64,000 nucleotides of DNA from an uncultured Flavobacteriaceae bacterium. Its GTDB lineage: Bacteria; Bacteroidota; Bacteroidia; Flavobacteriales; Flavobacteriaceae. Below are positions 36,208-45,385 of the stretch, in pieces; positions within the stretch are counted from its first letter, which is position 1; the number at the start of each line of letters is the position of its first letter. The stretch spans positions 620,001 through 684,000 of the forward strand of contig CANNBV010000002.1 in the NCBI GenBank assembly GCA_947502975.1, read 5' to 3'. The translations under genes and the position numbers were made by a program. The notes under the pieces are model-generated. The model did not search any database and was not told where the DNA came from. It saw nothing but the letters and a program-made list of their open reading frames with translations.

Positions 36208-36888
36208 TTGAAAGAAATAAAAAAAGTAATCCTATTATTAGTTTTAGTGATGTCTATAACTAATTGTGCATCAGTAAAGCTTGCAAATTCATGGAATTCT
36301 GAAAACTTCGATACCACTAAAACTAGAAAGATTTTAGTTGTGGCAAGAGACAATGATATGGATGTAAGAACTTCTTATGAAAACGCTATGGTTTCAAAAT
36401 TAAAGGAAGAGGGTGTTGATGCCGTTGCTGCATGTGAACTATTTCCTGATTTAAAAGAAAATAGAAATCGAAGTCAAGAAGAGATTGATGACATCGTTAA
36501 AAATTTTAAATCAAAAGGTATTAATGCAATCATGTTAACTGCATTAAAAGACACAAAAGTTAAAGAGTCTCAACCTAAAAGCAGTTCTAATAGTCCTATT
36601 TCTACAGCTAATATTGGTAGATATGGCATTAGCTTTACCGATCATTATAGTGTACATTCAATAGAATATATAAGCAGAGGTCTAAAGCCTGTATATAATG
36701 ATACTCAAGATACTGGAACTAAACTATCATCAACCACTTATATTCTTGAAGCTGTTATTTATGATTTATCATTAGCAAAGAAAGAACAATTAGTGGGTGT
36801 ATTCGAAATAGAAGCAACTGATCCTTCATCAGGAAAAAAAGTATTAAATAAATTCACAACATTGATATCAAAACAATTTAAACAATAA
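36208..36888 (+). CDS. Lipoprotein of unknown function, paralogue of the 47722-48375 protein
   Basis: 226 residues beginning at a TTG; no ATG gives a full signal peptide (MKEIKKVILLLVLVMSITNCASVKL, lipobox ITNC). The body shows SWNSENFDTTKTRKILVVARDND, then EEIDDIVKNFKSKGINAIMLTALKDTKV. The protein at 47722-48375 has the same order of blocks (TWNNSKELNLKDKRIMVISKTDD; VQKIVEDLKTKGVDIIILNSLKDTQ). The family fold looks alpha/beta and may be an envelope lipoprotein of the LpoB/TolB-N kind, but this is not certain. Confidence 0.7.
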   Translation: MKEIKKVILLLVLVMSITNCASVKLANSWNSENFDTTKTRKILVVARDNDMDVRTSYENAMVSKLKEEGVDAVAACELFPDLKENRNRSQEEIDDIVKNFKSKGINAIMLTALKDTKVKESQPKSSSNSPISTANIGRYGISFTDHYSVHSIEYISRGLKPVYNDTQDTGTKLSSTTYILEAVIYDLSLAKKEQLVGVFEIEATDPSSGKKVLNKFTTLISKQFKQ

Positions 36889-36891
36889 ATC

Positions 36892-37320
36892 ATGAGCCCA
36901 CTTAAATCAATCTTAGCACTTAGCTTAATTTTAGTAACTATAAATGGGTTTTCCCAACAGAAAACTCAGGAACAGAAAGAAAGAGAAAAGAATAAAGTTG
37001 AGCTTTATACACCCAAAGAAACAGACAATTTACAGCGTTTCTATGCAGAAGAAGTAGATAAAATGAAATTATCTGAAGAAGATAGGGATGAATATTACAA
37101 CACCTTATTGTTTTACACCTACAGTATGTCTAGGCTTGATGATAAGGATAAAGACTATACACAAGCCGAAATTTTAGAGAAATTTAATACTTTACATCTT
37201 AAAATGAATGAAAAGATGAAGGCACTATTAACACCAGAACAATACGTTATTCACCTCGAAACTTTTAATAGAATAATATATAGTGTGAGTAGAAAAACAA
37301 GTTTATTTAATCAAAAATAA
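36892..37320 (+). CDS. Small secreted protein of unknown function
   Basis: 142 residues with signal peptide (LVTINGFSQQ). The mature part is helical and highly charged (KTQEQKEREKNKVELYTPKE, then LDDKDKDYTQAEILEKFNTL) and contains ALLTPEQYVIHLETF, similar to the LTPEQ motif of periplasmic Spy/CpxP-like proteins. It starts 3 bp after the preceding lipoprotein stop, so it is in the same operon. Function unknown. Confidence 0.65.
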   Translation: MSPLKSILALSLILVTINGFSQQKTQEQKEREKNKVELYTPKETDNLQRFYAEEVDKMKLSEEDRDEYYNTLLFYTYSMSRLDDKDKDYTQAEILEKFNTLHLKMNEKMKALLTPEQYVIHLETFNRIIYSVSRKTSLFNQK

Positions 37321-37331
37321 TTGATTTAGAT

Positions 37332-37757
37332 ATGAGTAATTCAAGAAGTATTTATTTTGAGGCTTTTGCCTCCATTATGAAAATTACTTTAAGAGATAAT
37401 AATGCTACTGATGAGGAAAAGTCCCTTTTACAACATTTTGGAAGAAAGTTAGGTGTTACAAGCTCGGAGTATTTTGAGTTGATTGATGACAATATGTATA
37501 TGAAATATGAAATAAAAGCGCCTTATCTGTATAATCAGCGTTTAGAAAGTTTATATAGGATAGCGCAAATTGTACATAAAGATGATACCATATCGAAATT
37601 GATGAAAGAAAAGTGGTTATATAGAATGGGAATTGCTATTGGATTTGATCCAAGCAATATTAAATATGTAGTTGGTAAATCTCTAGATATGTTTAATACA
37701 AACAAAGATTTAACATTAGAGGATTATAAAGATGGTATCAAAAATATAATGATGTAA
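37332..37757 (+). CDS. Cytoplasmic helical protein, possibly TerB-like
   Basis: 141 residues, no signal peptide. The pattern EAFASIMKITLRDNNATDEEKSLLQHFGRKLGV and YRIAQIVHKDD resembles the tellurite-resistance TerB/DjlA helical fold (two EF-hand-like acidic loops). It starts 11 bp after the previous gene and ends the efflux-associated run. The TerB link is a weak inference. Confidence 0.55.
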   Translation: MSNSRSIYFEAFASIMKITLRDNNATDEEKSLLQHFGRKLGVTSSEYFELIDDNMYMKYEIKAPYLYNQRLESLYRIAQIVHKDDTISKLMKEKWLYRMGIAIGFDPSNIKYVVGKSLDMFNTNKDLTLEDYKDGIKNIMM

Positions 37758-37782
37758 TATAAAAAACACTATAAGCTTCTAT

Positions 37783-38898
37783 TTAAAAAGCTTCATTGAT
37801 ACCAAAATAAATACCAGAATTACCATCAATACCAGAACCGATATCAAAGCGTAGCCAGGTGTCTTTGTCTTTAAATATTTTATATCTTGTTCCAAACCCA
37901 AAAGATGGTTTTAGATTATTAATGCTAAAAAAGTCTTCAGGTTTTTCAGCTACTTCTCCAAACAAGCCAAATGCATTTATTGTCCATCTAGGTTTAAATC
38001 GCCAGCGATACTCTACTTGGGATACATACATTTGTTTGTCAAGGAAACGACCAAAAAAATAGCCCCTAGCACGATTACCACCTCCGTAACTAGCTAAAGC
38101 TTGAAAAGGTACATCACCATAATTATTTTCTATATATAATTGAAAAGCTAAAAGACTACGGCTACTTAAAGGTTGATATTCTCTTAAGTCTAAAATAAAT
38201 TTATTAAAACCAGAAGTTGCACCAAAAAGCTCGCTAGAAAACTGTGCTTTTGCCTGATAGTAAAATCCTTTGTTTGGTGAACCTGTATTATCTCTAGTAT
38301 CATAATTAAAAACAGCTCCTAATCCAGCAACTACAGTACGTTTGCTTCCTATTACATTTTGTGTGTCTAAAATGCCTCCTTCAGCAATTTCTGTTACTTC
38401 ATGATTTTTAAATATAAACTGAAAACCAAAATTAAGATCGGGAGGTAGACGTTTTAAAAACGAAATATTAAGAGCATGCGTTGTTTGATTATACACTTCT
38501 TCATTTTCGTCTGATGTATTGTTTCCAATGCCCCAAAATAGATTGGGATACACTTCTAATAAATAATGTGCATCAATAAAATAGTTTCCTGATCCAAAAT
38601 AAATTTGAGGCGTAATTTCAAACATAATCTGTTTGTTCAATGTATATATACCGCTAAAAAGAACGTTGGATAATCTGTTTTTAAATGTGTTTTTTTTATT
38701 TAGAAAGAAAAGTTGTCCACCACCCCCAAATCCAAAACCCGTTTCAGGCGTATAAAACGCAATAGGTATTGCTATAAGTTGATAGTTTTTTGTAGTTGAA
38801 ATAGTATCTATTTTAACTAAATTGTTTTCGTCTTTTCTTTGCGCTAGTGCAGTAAACGAAAAGAATATTAAAAGGATGTATAGGGTTGTTTTTTTCAT
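37783..38898 (-). CDS. Omp85-superfamily outer-membrane barrel protein
   Basis: 371 residues with signal peptide (FFSFTALAQ). The surface-antigen barrel motifs are present: FNYDTRDNTGSPNKGFYYQAKAQFS near residue 200 and GGNRARGYFFGRFLDKQMYVSQVEYRWRF near 285, ending GIYFGINEAF. There are no POTRA repeats, so it is a short, free-standing barrel of the BamA/TamA C-terminal type, common in Bacteroidota. It starts directly at the end of the next barrel gene (38899), so the two are coupled. Confidence 0.8.
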   Translation of the reverse strand: MKKTTLYILLIFFSFTALAQRKDENNLVKIDTISTTKNYQLIAIPIAFYTPETGFGFGGGGQLFFLNKKNTFKNRLSNVLFSGIYTLNKQIMFEITPQIYFGSGNYFIDAHYLLEVYPNLFWGIGNNTSDENEEVYNQTTHALNISFLKRLPPDLNFGFQFIFKNHEVTEIAEGGILDTQNVIGSKRTVVAGLGAVFNYDTRDNTGSPNKGFYYQAKAQFSSELFGATSGFNKFILDLREYQPLSSRSLLAFQLYIENNYGDVPFQALASYGGGNRARGYFFGRFLDKQMYVSQVEYRWRFKPRWTINAFGLFGEVAEKPEDFFSINNLKPSFGFGTRYKIFKDKDTWLRFDIGSGIDGNSGIYFGINEAF

Positions 38899-39570
38899 CT
38901 AAAAAAAGAAATCATCCAATATAACGTTAAATCCAAAAGAAAAAGAAACATCATTCGAAGAAATACTAGTATTTGTTATTGTTTGGTTTGGTAGTAACTT
39001 TTGTTCTATGTCAACCCAAAATAAGTTCACATTCACACCTAAATCAAAAGCTATAAAATCATTTATGGTATATGAGTAGCCAAAACCTATGATACTCCCT
39101 AAACCACCGCCTTCAGAAAGTTGCTGCGTAGCTTGATTTATTAAAGGATCAATTTCCTCTAACTCTGTTTTGTCTTTATACCTAACATAGCCTAATGATA
39201 AACTAGTAAATAAGGACCCCGTTTTATTATCCATAAAATAATAATTAGAAAATGGACCTATATAAAATGTTTCGGTTGTTTTTGTAAAAGCTCCAGAGCT
39301 ACTAATTTTATTGGCTTGAAATATACCTCCAATTAAAAGGCGGTTTTTGAAGAACTTTCCACTTTGTATGTTTATACCAAAATTATTAGAGGTAGCTTTT
39401 GAATTTAGGTTATCTACATTGGTTGTAGTAGAGCTAATGCTACCTGATAAACCCGTAAGAAATCGCCCTTTTCTAAAAGCTGTTTCTAGACTATCAGTCG
39501 TTTGCGCAGATATATTGCAGATTATAAAAATAGCTGCGACTATAAATACATTACGTCTTGTTTTTTTCAA
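38899..39570 (-). CDS. Outer-membrane beta-barrel protein
   Basis: 223 residues, signal peptide ICNISAQ. Alternating strands with aromatic girdles (RLLIGGIFQANKISS, SLFTSLSLGYVRYKDKTE, GLGSIIGFGYSYTINDFIAFDLGVNVNLFWV) and an FNVILDDFFF end are those of small 8-12 strand barrels. It lies between the protease gene (21 bp upstream) and the Omp85 barrel. No specific function can be assigned. Confidence 0.7.
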   Translation of the reverse strand: MKKTRRNVFIVAAIFIICNISAQTTDSLETAFRKGRFLTGLSGSISSTTTNVDNLNSKATSNNFGINIQSGKFFKNRLLIGGIFQANKISSSGAFTKTTETFYIGPFSNYYFMDNKTGSLFTSLSLGYVRYKDKTELEEIDPLINQATQQLSEGGGLGSIIGFGYSYTINDFIAFDLGVNVNLFWVDIEQKLLPNQTITNTSISSNDVSFSFGFNVILDDFFF

Positions 39571-39591
39571 ATTATTAAAATTAATTAATCC

Positions 39592-40608
39592 TTACTTGTT
39601 TTGCAAAGTAACAATTTTTCCTTCACGGAAAACTGTTAGCTCAAATTTTGGATTTTTTTCTAAGCTATTTGCAAAATCAGCAATCTTCAATAAGGTGTAG
39701 TCTGTAACTTCGTACTTTATATCATTAAAGGCTAATATAATATCACCGCCCAAAATTAATTTTTTATTACCAACAGTCACCTCAGTATCCCCTTCTTTTA
39801 CTCCCATTTTATCAAATAAAGAAGCAGAAGCAATACGTTGCACTAACAAACCACTTGTTTGAGGCAGATTAAACAGTTTAGCTTCTTTTTCAGATAAGGA
39901 ATATAACTCAGCACCAAACCAAGGCATTTTATTATTTAAAAGGAGTTTGGCAGCTAAATTAGAGGTTGAGGCATAACCAATGCCATCAGAACCTCCAGAT
40001 AATGATTTTATGTGACTTACAATACCTATAACATCACCTTCCAAGTTAAACATTGGGCCTCCAGAGTTACCTTGATTTATAGCGGCATCTGTTTGAATAA
40101 ACTCTGTATTAGTAAAAGGATTTCTTCCTAAAAATTGTTTTTTAAAAGCACTAATGTAACCTGAAGATAGAGATAAACCGACACCAAGAGGCACACCAAT
40201 GATGAACACGCGTTGTCCAACTTTCATTCGGTCAGAATCGCCGAACCTTAAAACTGTAGCATTTATTTTTTGTCTTGATAATTCTAATAAAGCTATATCT
40301 GCACTATCATAGGAAGTAATTACTTTAGCTGGTATAGTTTCTCCATCTGAAAATTGTACAACTAAAGTATCGGGCACTTTTACAACATGAGCAGCTGTTA
40401 CAACTAGTCTATTAGATATCATAAAACCTGAGCCTAATCCAGAATTTGTAACCGTTTGAGAAACATTATTTTGAGAGGTCGCTATATTGCTTTCTTGAGT
40501 GTAAATAGCAACAACGGCAGGACTTACCCTTTCATAAATAGAAGATAGATCTTGGGCATATAAAATTGTTGAGGATACAAAACAAAGTATTAGAGTAATT
40601 ATTTTCAT
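39592..40608 (-). CDS. Trypsin-like serine protease with PDZ domain (HtrA-like)
   Basis: 338 residues with signal peptide (TILYAQ). The catalytic triad is intact: TAAHVV (His74), SADIALLEL (Asp104) and GNSGGPM (Ser182), in a chymotrypsin-fold domain of about residues 20-210. A C-terminal PDZ-like domain (GLLVQRIASASLFDKMGVKEGD...GGDIILAFN) spans ~230-330. It is shorter than DegP, with one PDZ, like DegS but exported. A role in envelope protein quality control is likely. It is part of a leftward run with outer-membrane protein genes. Confidence 0.88.
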   Translation of the reverse strand: MKIITLILCFVSSTILYAQDLSSIYERVSPAVVAIYTQESNIATSQNNVSQTVTNSGLGSGFMISNRLVVTAAHVVKVPDTLVVQFSDGETIPAKVITSYDSADIALLELSRQKINATVLRFGDSDRMKVGQRVFIIGVPLGVGLSLSSGYISAFKKQFLGRNPFTNTEFIQTDAAINQGNSGGPMFNLEGDVIGIVSHIKSLSGGSDGIGYASTSNLAAKLLLNNKMPWFGAELYSLSEKEAKLFNLPQTSGLLVQRIASASLFDKMGVKEGDTEVTVGNKKLILGGDIILAFNDIKYEVTDYTLLKIADFANSLEKNPKFELTVFREGKIVTLQNK

Positions 40609-40619
40609 TTTTTTTTAAT

Positions 40620-42194
40620 TTAAAAACGATATCCAAATTGCACGGTAGTGGTTTTTCGTCCACCAAAACCAACTTGAAATAATAAATCCCAATGCTTTCC
40701 AAAACCTTTATAGATTCCAACCAAACCGTTCCATACTATAGGTTCAAAACTCACATTGTAATTTAATATGTCTCCAGTATCCGTTTCAATAAAACCTTTA
40801 ATATCAGAATCGTAAAATTGACCTAATGCACCAACCATAATGTTGAAATCATAAGGCAATCTATACCCAAGTAACGGCAGTAATGAATGGACTAGAGTAG
40901 TAGTATTTGCTTCTTGCACATCAGCAATTACGAATTGATAGTTGGCACTAAAGAAAATGTCATCAACACTGCCTGCTAAAGTTGCACCAGCTCCATACAA
41001 ATTGGCACTTACTTCTACATTTAGAGGAAGCTGACTAGGTATATCGGCAGGATTAAGACCTAAAAAGGGAGCCAAATCAACCAATGTCTGTCGTAATTCT
41101 TGGTCTAAAATTAAATTACCATTTATACTATTATCTAAGCGACCAAGAAACCCCATGACATTGAAAAAAGGAAATATCCATACATCGCTTCTAACCATAT
41201 AGGTTGTTGTTTTTTCCGTAAGAAATGAGCCTTCAATATCAAAAAGATTGTCTAATGGAGTTAAGACTTCATCGTTAAAACCAATACCAAGACCAGTAAA
41301 ATCGAGTTTAGACTCTTGATTGTGCACTATGGCATTTAAACCAATTGGTCTAGGAAGTCCATAGCCTAATTTTGTTGCTGGTTTACCCCAAATAGGTAAC
41401 ACCCAGCCTAAGGTTACATTTACAGTATCTTTTTGAGTACTTGGGTTGAAAAAATCTTGTATTTCTGATTTTCCAGACCAACTAATAGTATTATTGCTTA
41501 AGTCTTTATATTCAGAGGTTTTAAAGTACATATTGTATTCAACCTCTTTAATATTATATGTTTCTTTAACCTCTGTTACTATATATCCTTTTTGTCCATC
41601 GATTTGTTTATAGTATACTGTTTTTATGTAATTATCTTTTCTCTCTGATAAAACTTTATCATTAATTAATACTACCTTCTCAAGCACACCTTGATTTATA
41701 TAGATTTTACCTCTTAATTTTTTTATATCATTGAGTTCTGGTTGAATATCATTTTTAGAATATTTAAAAGTCAAAATTTGATTACCGTCTGATGCCTCTA
41801 ATAATTTTAGAGATGCTTCATCATATAAATTACTTCTAGATAAGCGACTCATTTTATGACTTTTCTCAATAGCTTTTTTTAACTCATTAATTTCCTTTTT
41901 TGTAAATGCTTTATTTTCAATAACAAAACGTAAATCTTTACCATCCTTAAATGAAGGATCGTAAATAATTTGTGTTTTATAATCTTTATTATAATTTTTT
42001 GTTTTAATGTTAAACTTTAAATTTTGAATAAAACTTCCTTCTTGAAGAAGTTCACTAGCAGCTGCATCAAGTACTTTAGGTGAAATTCCATTTTCAATTA
42101 AATAATTACTATTTAGAGGCATACCTTCTTGAGTCCATGCTATTTTATAAACTAAAATAAAGAGTACATAAAAAAAATATACTGGAGTTTTCAT
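40620..42194 (-). CDS. Putative outer-membrane barrel protein with N-terminal periplasmic region
   Basis: 524 residues. The signal peptide is followed by ~230 residues rich in Lys/Asp (FKDGKDLRFVIENKAFTKKEINELKKAIEK), then glycine/aromatic strands (GWVLPIWGKPATKLGYGLPRPIGLNAI, FNVMGFLGRLDNSINGN, LGYRLPYDFNIMVGALGQF) ending VQFGYRF, a typical barrel C-terminus. Not matched to a named family from the sequence. It begins the leftward unit that goes on to the HtrA-like protease (11 bp) and two barrels, so these four may act together in envelope maintenance (inference). Confidence 0.6.
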   Translation of the reverse strand: MKTPVYFFYVLFILVYKIAWTQEGMPLNSNYLIENGISPKVLDAAASELLQEGSFIQNLKFNIKTKNYNKDYKTQIIYDPSFKDGKDLRFVIENKAFTKKEINELKKAIEKSHKMSRLSRSNLYDEASLKLLEASDGNQILTFKYSKNDIQPELNDIKKLRGKIYINQGVLEKVVLINDKVLSERKDNYIKTVYYKQIDGQKGYIVTEVKETYNIKEVEYNMYFKTSEYKDLSNNTISWSGKSEIQDFFNPSTQKDTVNVTLGWVLPIWGKPATKLGYGLPRPIGLNAIVHNQESKLDFTGLGIGFNDEVLTPLDNLFDIEGSFLTEKTTTYMVRSDVWIFPFFNVMGFLGRLDNSINGNLILDQELRQTLVDLAPFLGLNPADIPSQLPLNVEVSANLYGAGATLAGSVDDIFFSANYQFVIADVQEANTTTLVHSLLPLLGYRLPYDFNIMVGALGQFYDSDIKGFIETDTGDILNYNVSFEPIVWNGLVGIYKGFGKHWDLLFQVGFGGRKTTTVQFGYRF

Positions 42195-42239
42195 TGGTGT
42201 TATTTTATATTTAGCAAGTAATGAATGTTCTTTGAAAAA

Positions 42240-44078
42240 TCAAAAAGGCCAAATAATAGGCACTAAAATCAAAGATAAAATAAAAAATAGTAGTAATAAA
42301 GGCGCACCAACTTTTACATAATCCATAAATTTATAATCGCCTGCAGCCATAACCATTGCATTAGTTGTTGTGCCAACGGGGGTTAAAAAAGCAGTAGATG
42401 CACTAATGGCAACAACAATCATAAAAGGTTCGGGCGAAATGTTTAAAGAAGAGGCAGCTAATATAGCAATTGGCGCCATTAAAACAGCAGTAGCTGAATT
42501 ATTAATGGCTTGACTAAAACCAGTAGTTAATAAAAATATGCCACCTAATAAAACAATAGGGTGTATACTTCCTAAATTAGTAACCAAACTATTAGCTGCA
42601 AGTTCTGCAACACCAGTTTTTTGAAGCGCAATACCCATAGGAATCATTGCTGCAATCATTACGACACTTATCCAACTAATGCCTTTATAGGCTTTAGCCA
42701 TTGGTACACATCCCGTTAATAAAATAACACCCGCAGAAATCATAGCAGCAATGGCTCCAGGAACAACTTTAAATACAAGTAATGCAATCATTAGTAAAAG
42801 CATTGCTAATGAAATATATGATTTATAGGTTAATGTATTTACATCTTTAGACATACTTTCTGGATTTCCAGAAATCACTAAATTTTTATAAACGCTTTTT
42901 AAATGTTCTATACGCTCCCAAGTGCCTCGAATAATAAATGCGTCTCCAGCTTTAACAGCTACATTTTTATCTTTTAAAGGCTTGTTATTTCTTGAAGCAG
43001 CTAATAATTGAATACCAGCTTGTTCCAAATACAATCCCATAGGTATGTTATGTCCTAAAAAAAGTGATTTGGGTGTCACAATCATTTCTGCCATACCTAC
43101 TTCTTGATTTATAAACTCATCCTTTAGCTCATCATTATTATTTTTAAAAGGAATCAAATTAAGTTTAAACTTCAGAATCATTTTATCTACATCTTCTGTA
43201 TTTCCTTTTACAGTAATAATGTCATGGTATTGTAAAATGGTATCTGGCGTTGGAAATTCAACATATGGTTTTACGCCTTTTACAACATTTGGAAATCGTC
43301 TCCTTAATCTAATTATTGAAACATTGTATTTATTATCAAAATCCCATTCACCAATAGTAGTATTTAACAGAGGAGACATTGAACGTACTCTTAGACGGTA
43401 AATGTTTTCATCAATACTATAATTTTCAATCCATTGATGCATTTCAGAATCTATATTTATTGGCTGATTTTCAGAGGTGTTTTTTGGCAATAATTTATAA
43501 CCAATAAAACGGAAATATAAAATTGAAATAAGTAGCAATGGCAAGCCAATGAGGGCAAATTCAAAAAATGAAAAGGATTCGAACCCATTTTCTACTAAGG
43601 CATTACTGGCAATAATATTTGGAGGTGTACCCGTTAATGTCAATAAACCTCCCGTATTTGATCCAAAAGCAACAGGCATTAATAATTTTGAAGGCAATGT
43701 GCCCATTTTATATGCGGCAGATACAGTAACCGGTAATAATGTAGCAACAGTTCCAGTATTGCTTACAAAACCAGACAAAATACCAGAGCCTAAAGTGACT
43801 AATACTAATAGTTTGGGGATACTTTTACCAGCCCATTTTACAAATTTCTGTCCTGCTAATGCTGTCCATCCTGTTTGAGACAAACCTTCTCCAATAATAA
43901 ATAAGGAAGCAATCATTATTACTGTAGGGTTACTAAACCCGCTAAGAGTTTCAGGAAGGTCTAAGATGCCAAATAAAAATAAGCTTAACATGGACATAAG
44001 CGCTACAATATCTGGTGTGAATTTACCCCAAACAAAAAGCCCTATTGTAATACCCAAAATAATTAAAAGTGTAAGCAT
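42240..44078 (-). CDS. SLC13/DASS-family permease with two RCK_C (TrkA-C) domains
   Basis: 612 residues: about five membrane segments (VALMSMLSLFLFGILDLPE), the motif GSNTGGLLTLTGTPPNIIASNALVENG, then a cytoplasmic insert of two TrkA-C domains (~residues 215-395; SIIRLRRR, DIITVKGNTEDVDKMI, GDAFIIRGTWERIE), then the second membrane half with NNSATAVLMAPI and FLTPVGTTTNAMVM. This is the layout of ArsB/NhaD-superfamily SLC13 permeases, which carry sulfate, dicarboxylates or similar anions with Na+. The exact substrate is unknown. Confidence 0.88.
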   Translation of the reverse strand: MLTLLIILGITIGLFVWGKFTPDIVALMSMLSLFLFGILDLPETLSGFSNPTVIMIASLFIIGEGLSQTGWTALAGQKFVKWAGKSIPKLLVLVTLGSGILSGFVSNTGTVATLLPVTVSAAYKMGTLPSKLLMPVAFGSNTGGLLTLTGTPPNIIASNALVENGFESFSFFEFALIGLPLLLISILYFRFIGYKLLPKNTSENQPINIDSEMHQWIENYSIDENIYRLRVRSMSPLLNTTIGEWDFDNKYNVSIIRLRRRFPNVVKGVKPYVEFPTPDTILQYHDIITVKGNTEDVDKMILKFKLNLIPFKNNNDELKDEFINQEVGMAEMIVTPKSLFLGHNIPMGLYLEQAGIQLLAASRNNKPLKDKNVAVKAGDAFIIRGTWERIEHLKSVYKNLVISGNPESMSKDVNTLTYKSYISLAMLLLMIALLVFKVVPGAIAAMISAGVILLTGCVPMAKAYKGISWISVVMIAAMIPMGIALQKTGVAELAANSLVTNLGSIHPIVLLGGIFLLTTGFSQAINNSATAVLMAPIAILAASSLNISPEPFMIVVAISASTAFLTPVGTTTNAMVMAAGDYKFMDYVKVGAPLLLLFFILSLILVPIIWPF

Positions 44079-44139
44079 AAATTATAAAAAGAAGTTAGTT
44101 GGACTAAAATAGTTAAAACTAAAGTCTATTCAAATGAAA

Positions 44140-44172
44140 AGAGGTGCGTTTTACATTTTCACACCTCTTTTT
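44140..44172. terminator. Hairpin between the permease and META-domain genes
   Basis: AGAGGTG (44140-44146) pairs with CACCTCT (44162-44168), flanked by A and T runs. It lies after the stop of the META-domain gene (minus strand) and before the permease start. Confidence 0.7.
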
Positions 44173-44205
44173 AAACTCTGTTTTTTAATCTCGAAGCCAG
44201 TTCTA

Positions 44206-44628
44206 CTAATTAATAATCTTAAAGCGCATCATAGTAACATCATTTAGCATTAAATTCAATTTTCCGTCAACGTCTATGGTATATTTGTTGATTTTTTTAA
44301 TGGTATTTAAAAAGACTTTTTCTCCATTTCCACAGAACATCATTGTTGTTGGTCCTGGCTCGCCAAATGAAATTGCATCACCGTCTAGAGTATACTCTGC
44401 CGAATAACCGTTGCAGCTATTTGTGCCTTCTGCTTTTTTAGTCGTTTTGTTGAAAGTAATAGCTGGTTTTTTATTAGGATACAATCCTGAAAAAGCTATT
44501 CGTGGTCCAGAAATAAATTCAAGCTCCCAAGTCACATTGAAAAGATTAGTGTCTCTAGAGTTTTTTGATGATACACATGAACTCATTGTAATTAACAATA
44601 TAGTTAGGATAATTCTGGTCATTTTCAT
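44206..44628 (-). CDS. META-domain lipoprotein
   Basis: 140 residues, lipobox MSSC (Cys18). The META/HslJ fold is suggested by TWELEFISGPRIAFSGLYPNKKPAITFN, GTNSCNGYSAEYTLDGDAISFG, and a final TMMRFKI strand. META-domain proteins (HslJ in E. coli) are envelope proteins linked to stress or antibiotic tolerance; biochemical function is unknown. Own terminator downstream. Confidence 0.78.
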   Translation of the reverse strand: MKMTRIILTILLITMSSCVSSKNSRDTNLFNVTWELEFISGPRIAFSGLYPNKKPAITFNKTTKKAEGTNSCNGYSAEYTLDGDAISFGEPGPTTMMFCGNGEKVFLNTIKKINKYTIDVDGKLNLMLNDVTMMRFKIIN

Positions 44629-44663
44629 ATTTATAAATGTTTTTCTCTATCTATTTTTCAAAT

Positions 44664-44708
44664 AAAGCACTAGTTATAAAATCTAGTACATTTTATAACT
44701 AGTGCTTT
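44664..44708 (-). terminator. 18-bp perfect hairpin after the 158-residue lipoprotein gene
   Basis: Arms 44664-44681 and 44691-44708 are perfect complements around a 9-base loop, just after the stop at 44713 on the minus strand. Confidence 0.82.
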
Positions 44709-44712
44709 GTGA

Positions 44713-45189
44713 CTAATCAAATATAACATCACTTGTTTTTAAATTTTCAATATCCTTTTGATTTCTGGTGTTAACAGGAACCTCAATAGTTAAGAAGGTA
44801 TCTTTTCCATCAGAATCTTCACCTTGATAAAATTTAAAAACATAAGTTTCTTTCTGTAACGCTCTTACTGGTATTGAAAATGTTATTTCAGTAATAACTT
44901 CATTACAACCAATACCATCATCTACATGTACTATGGGGTAAATAAGCCTTGTTGGTCCATCATAAATGTAATCAAACTGGTCATAGTAAAAATAGCAACT
45001 ATTGGGTAGCGATATGGTTATATTAATTTGGTAAGTACTCCCGTAATTAAATTCATTTGGAAGTTCTACGTTTATAACACCTGAATACTCTAAGTGGTAG
45101 TCGTGGTCGTTATCGTTGTCGCTGCTGCATGATAATACAGATATAGAAAGGGCAACGATTGTAATTAATAAATACTTAAATCTTTTCAT
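44713..45189 (-). CDS. Small lipoprotein, beta-rich, unknown function
   Basis: 158 residues with lipobox VLSC (Cys21) followed by a SSDNDNDHD acidic linker. The mature part shows Ig-like strand patterns (YSGVINVELPNEFNYGSTYQINITISLPNSC, VITEITFSIPV, ETYVFKFYQG). No family recognised. The region 45214-45255 has a TACATTTG box and one AGTG at the same 34-bp offset as the LytTR-type promoters, so weak membership of that regulon is possible. Confidence 0.65.
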   Translation of the reverse strand: MKRFKYLLITIVALSISVLSCSSDNDNDHDYHLEYSGVINVELPNEFNYGSTYQINITISLPNSCYFYYDQFDYIYDGPTRLIYPIVHVDDGIGCNEVITEITFSIPVRALQKETYVFKFYQGEDSDGKDTFLTIEVPVNTRNQKDIENLKTSDVIFD

Positions 45190-45277
45190 CTTGTTTTATT
45201 TTTAATTTCTATTCAAATGTACCCGTGCTTTACATTTTTAATGGATTCATTTGAAGTGTTTAATGTTAATAATGATT

Positions 45278-45373
45278 TTATTTCACTCTTATTTTAGTGT
45301 ATCCAAAAACTCCTATTTGAATTAATGCCGACACTAATACTATGATTTTCACGTATTCTAATAAAATAGTCAT
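45278..45373 (-). CDS. 31-residue single-pass membrane peptide
   Basis: MTILLEYVKIIVLVSALIQ then a GVFGYT turn and a basic KIRVK end: one hydrophobic helix with positive C-terminus. It starts 12 bp after the stop of the 62-residue gene, so it is probably translated from the same mRNA behind LytTR-type promoter 2. Size and hydrophobicity are those of small membrane stress proteins. Existence is inferred from position and composition. Confidence 0.5.
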   Translation of the reverse strand: MTILLEYVKIIVLVSALIQIGVFGYTKIRVK

Positions 45374-45385
45374 ACCTTCTAGTGT

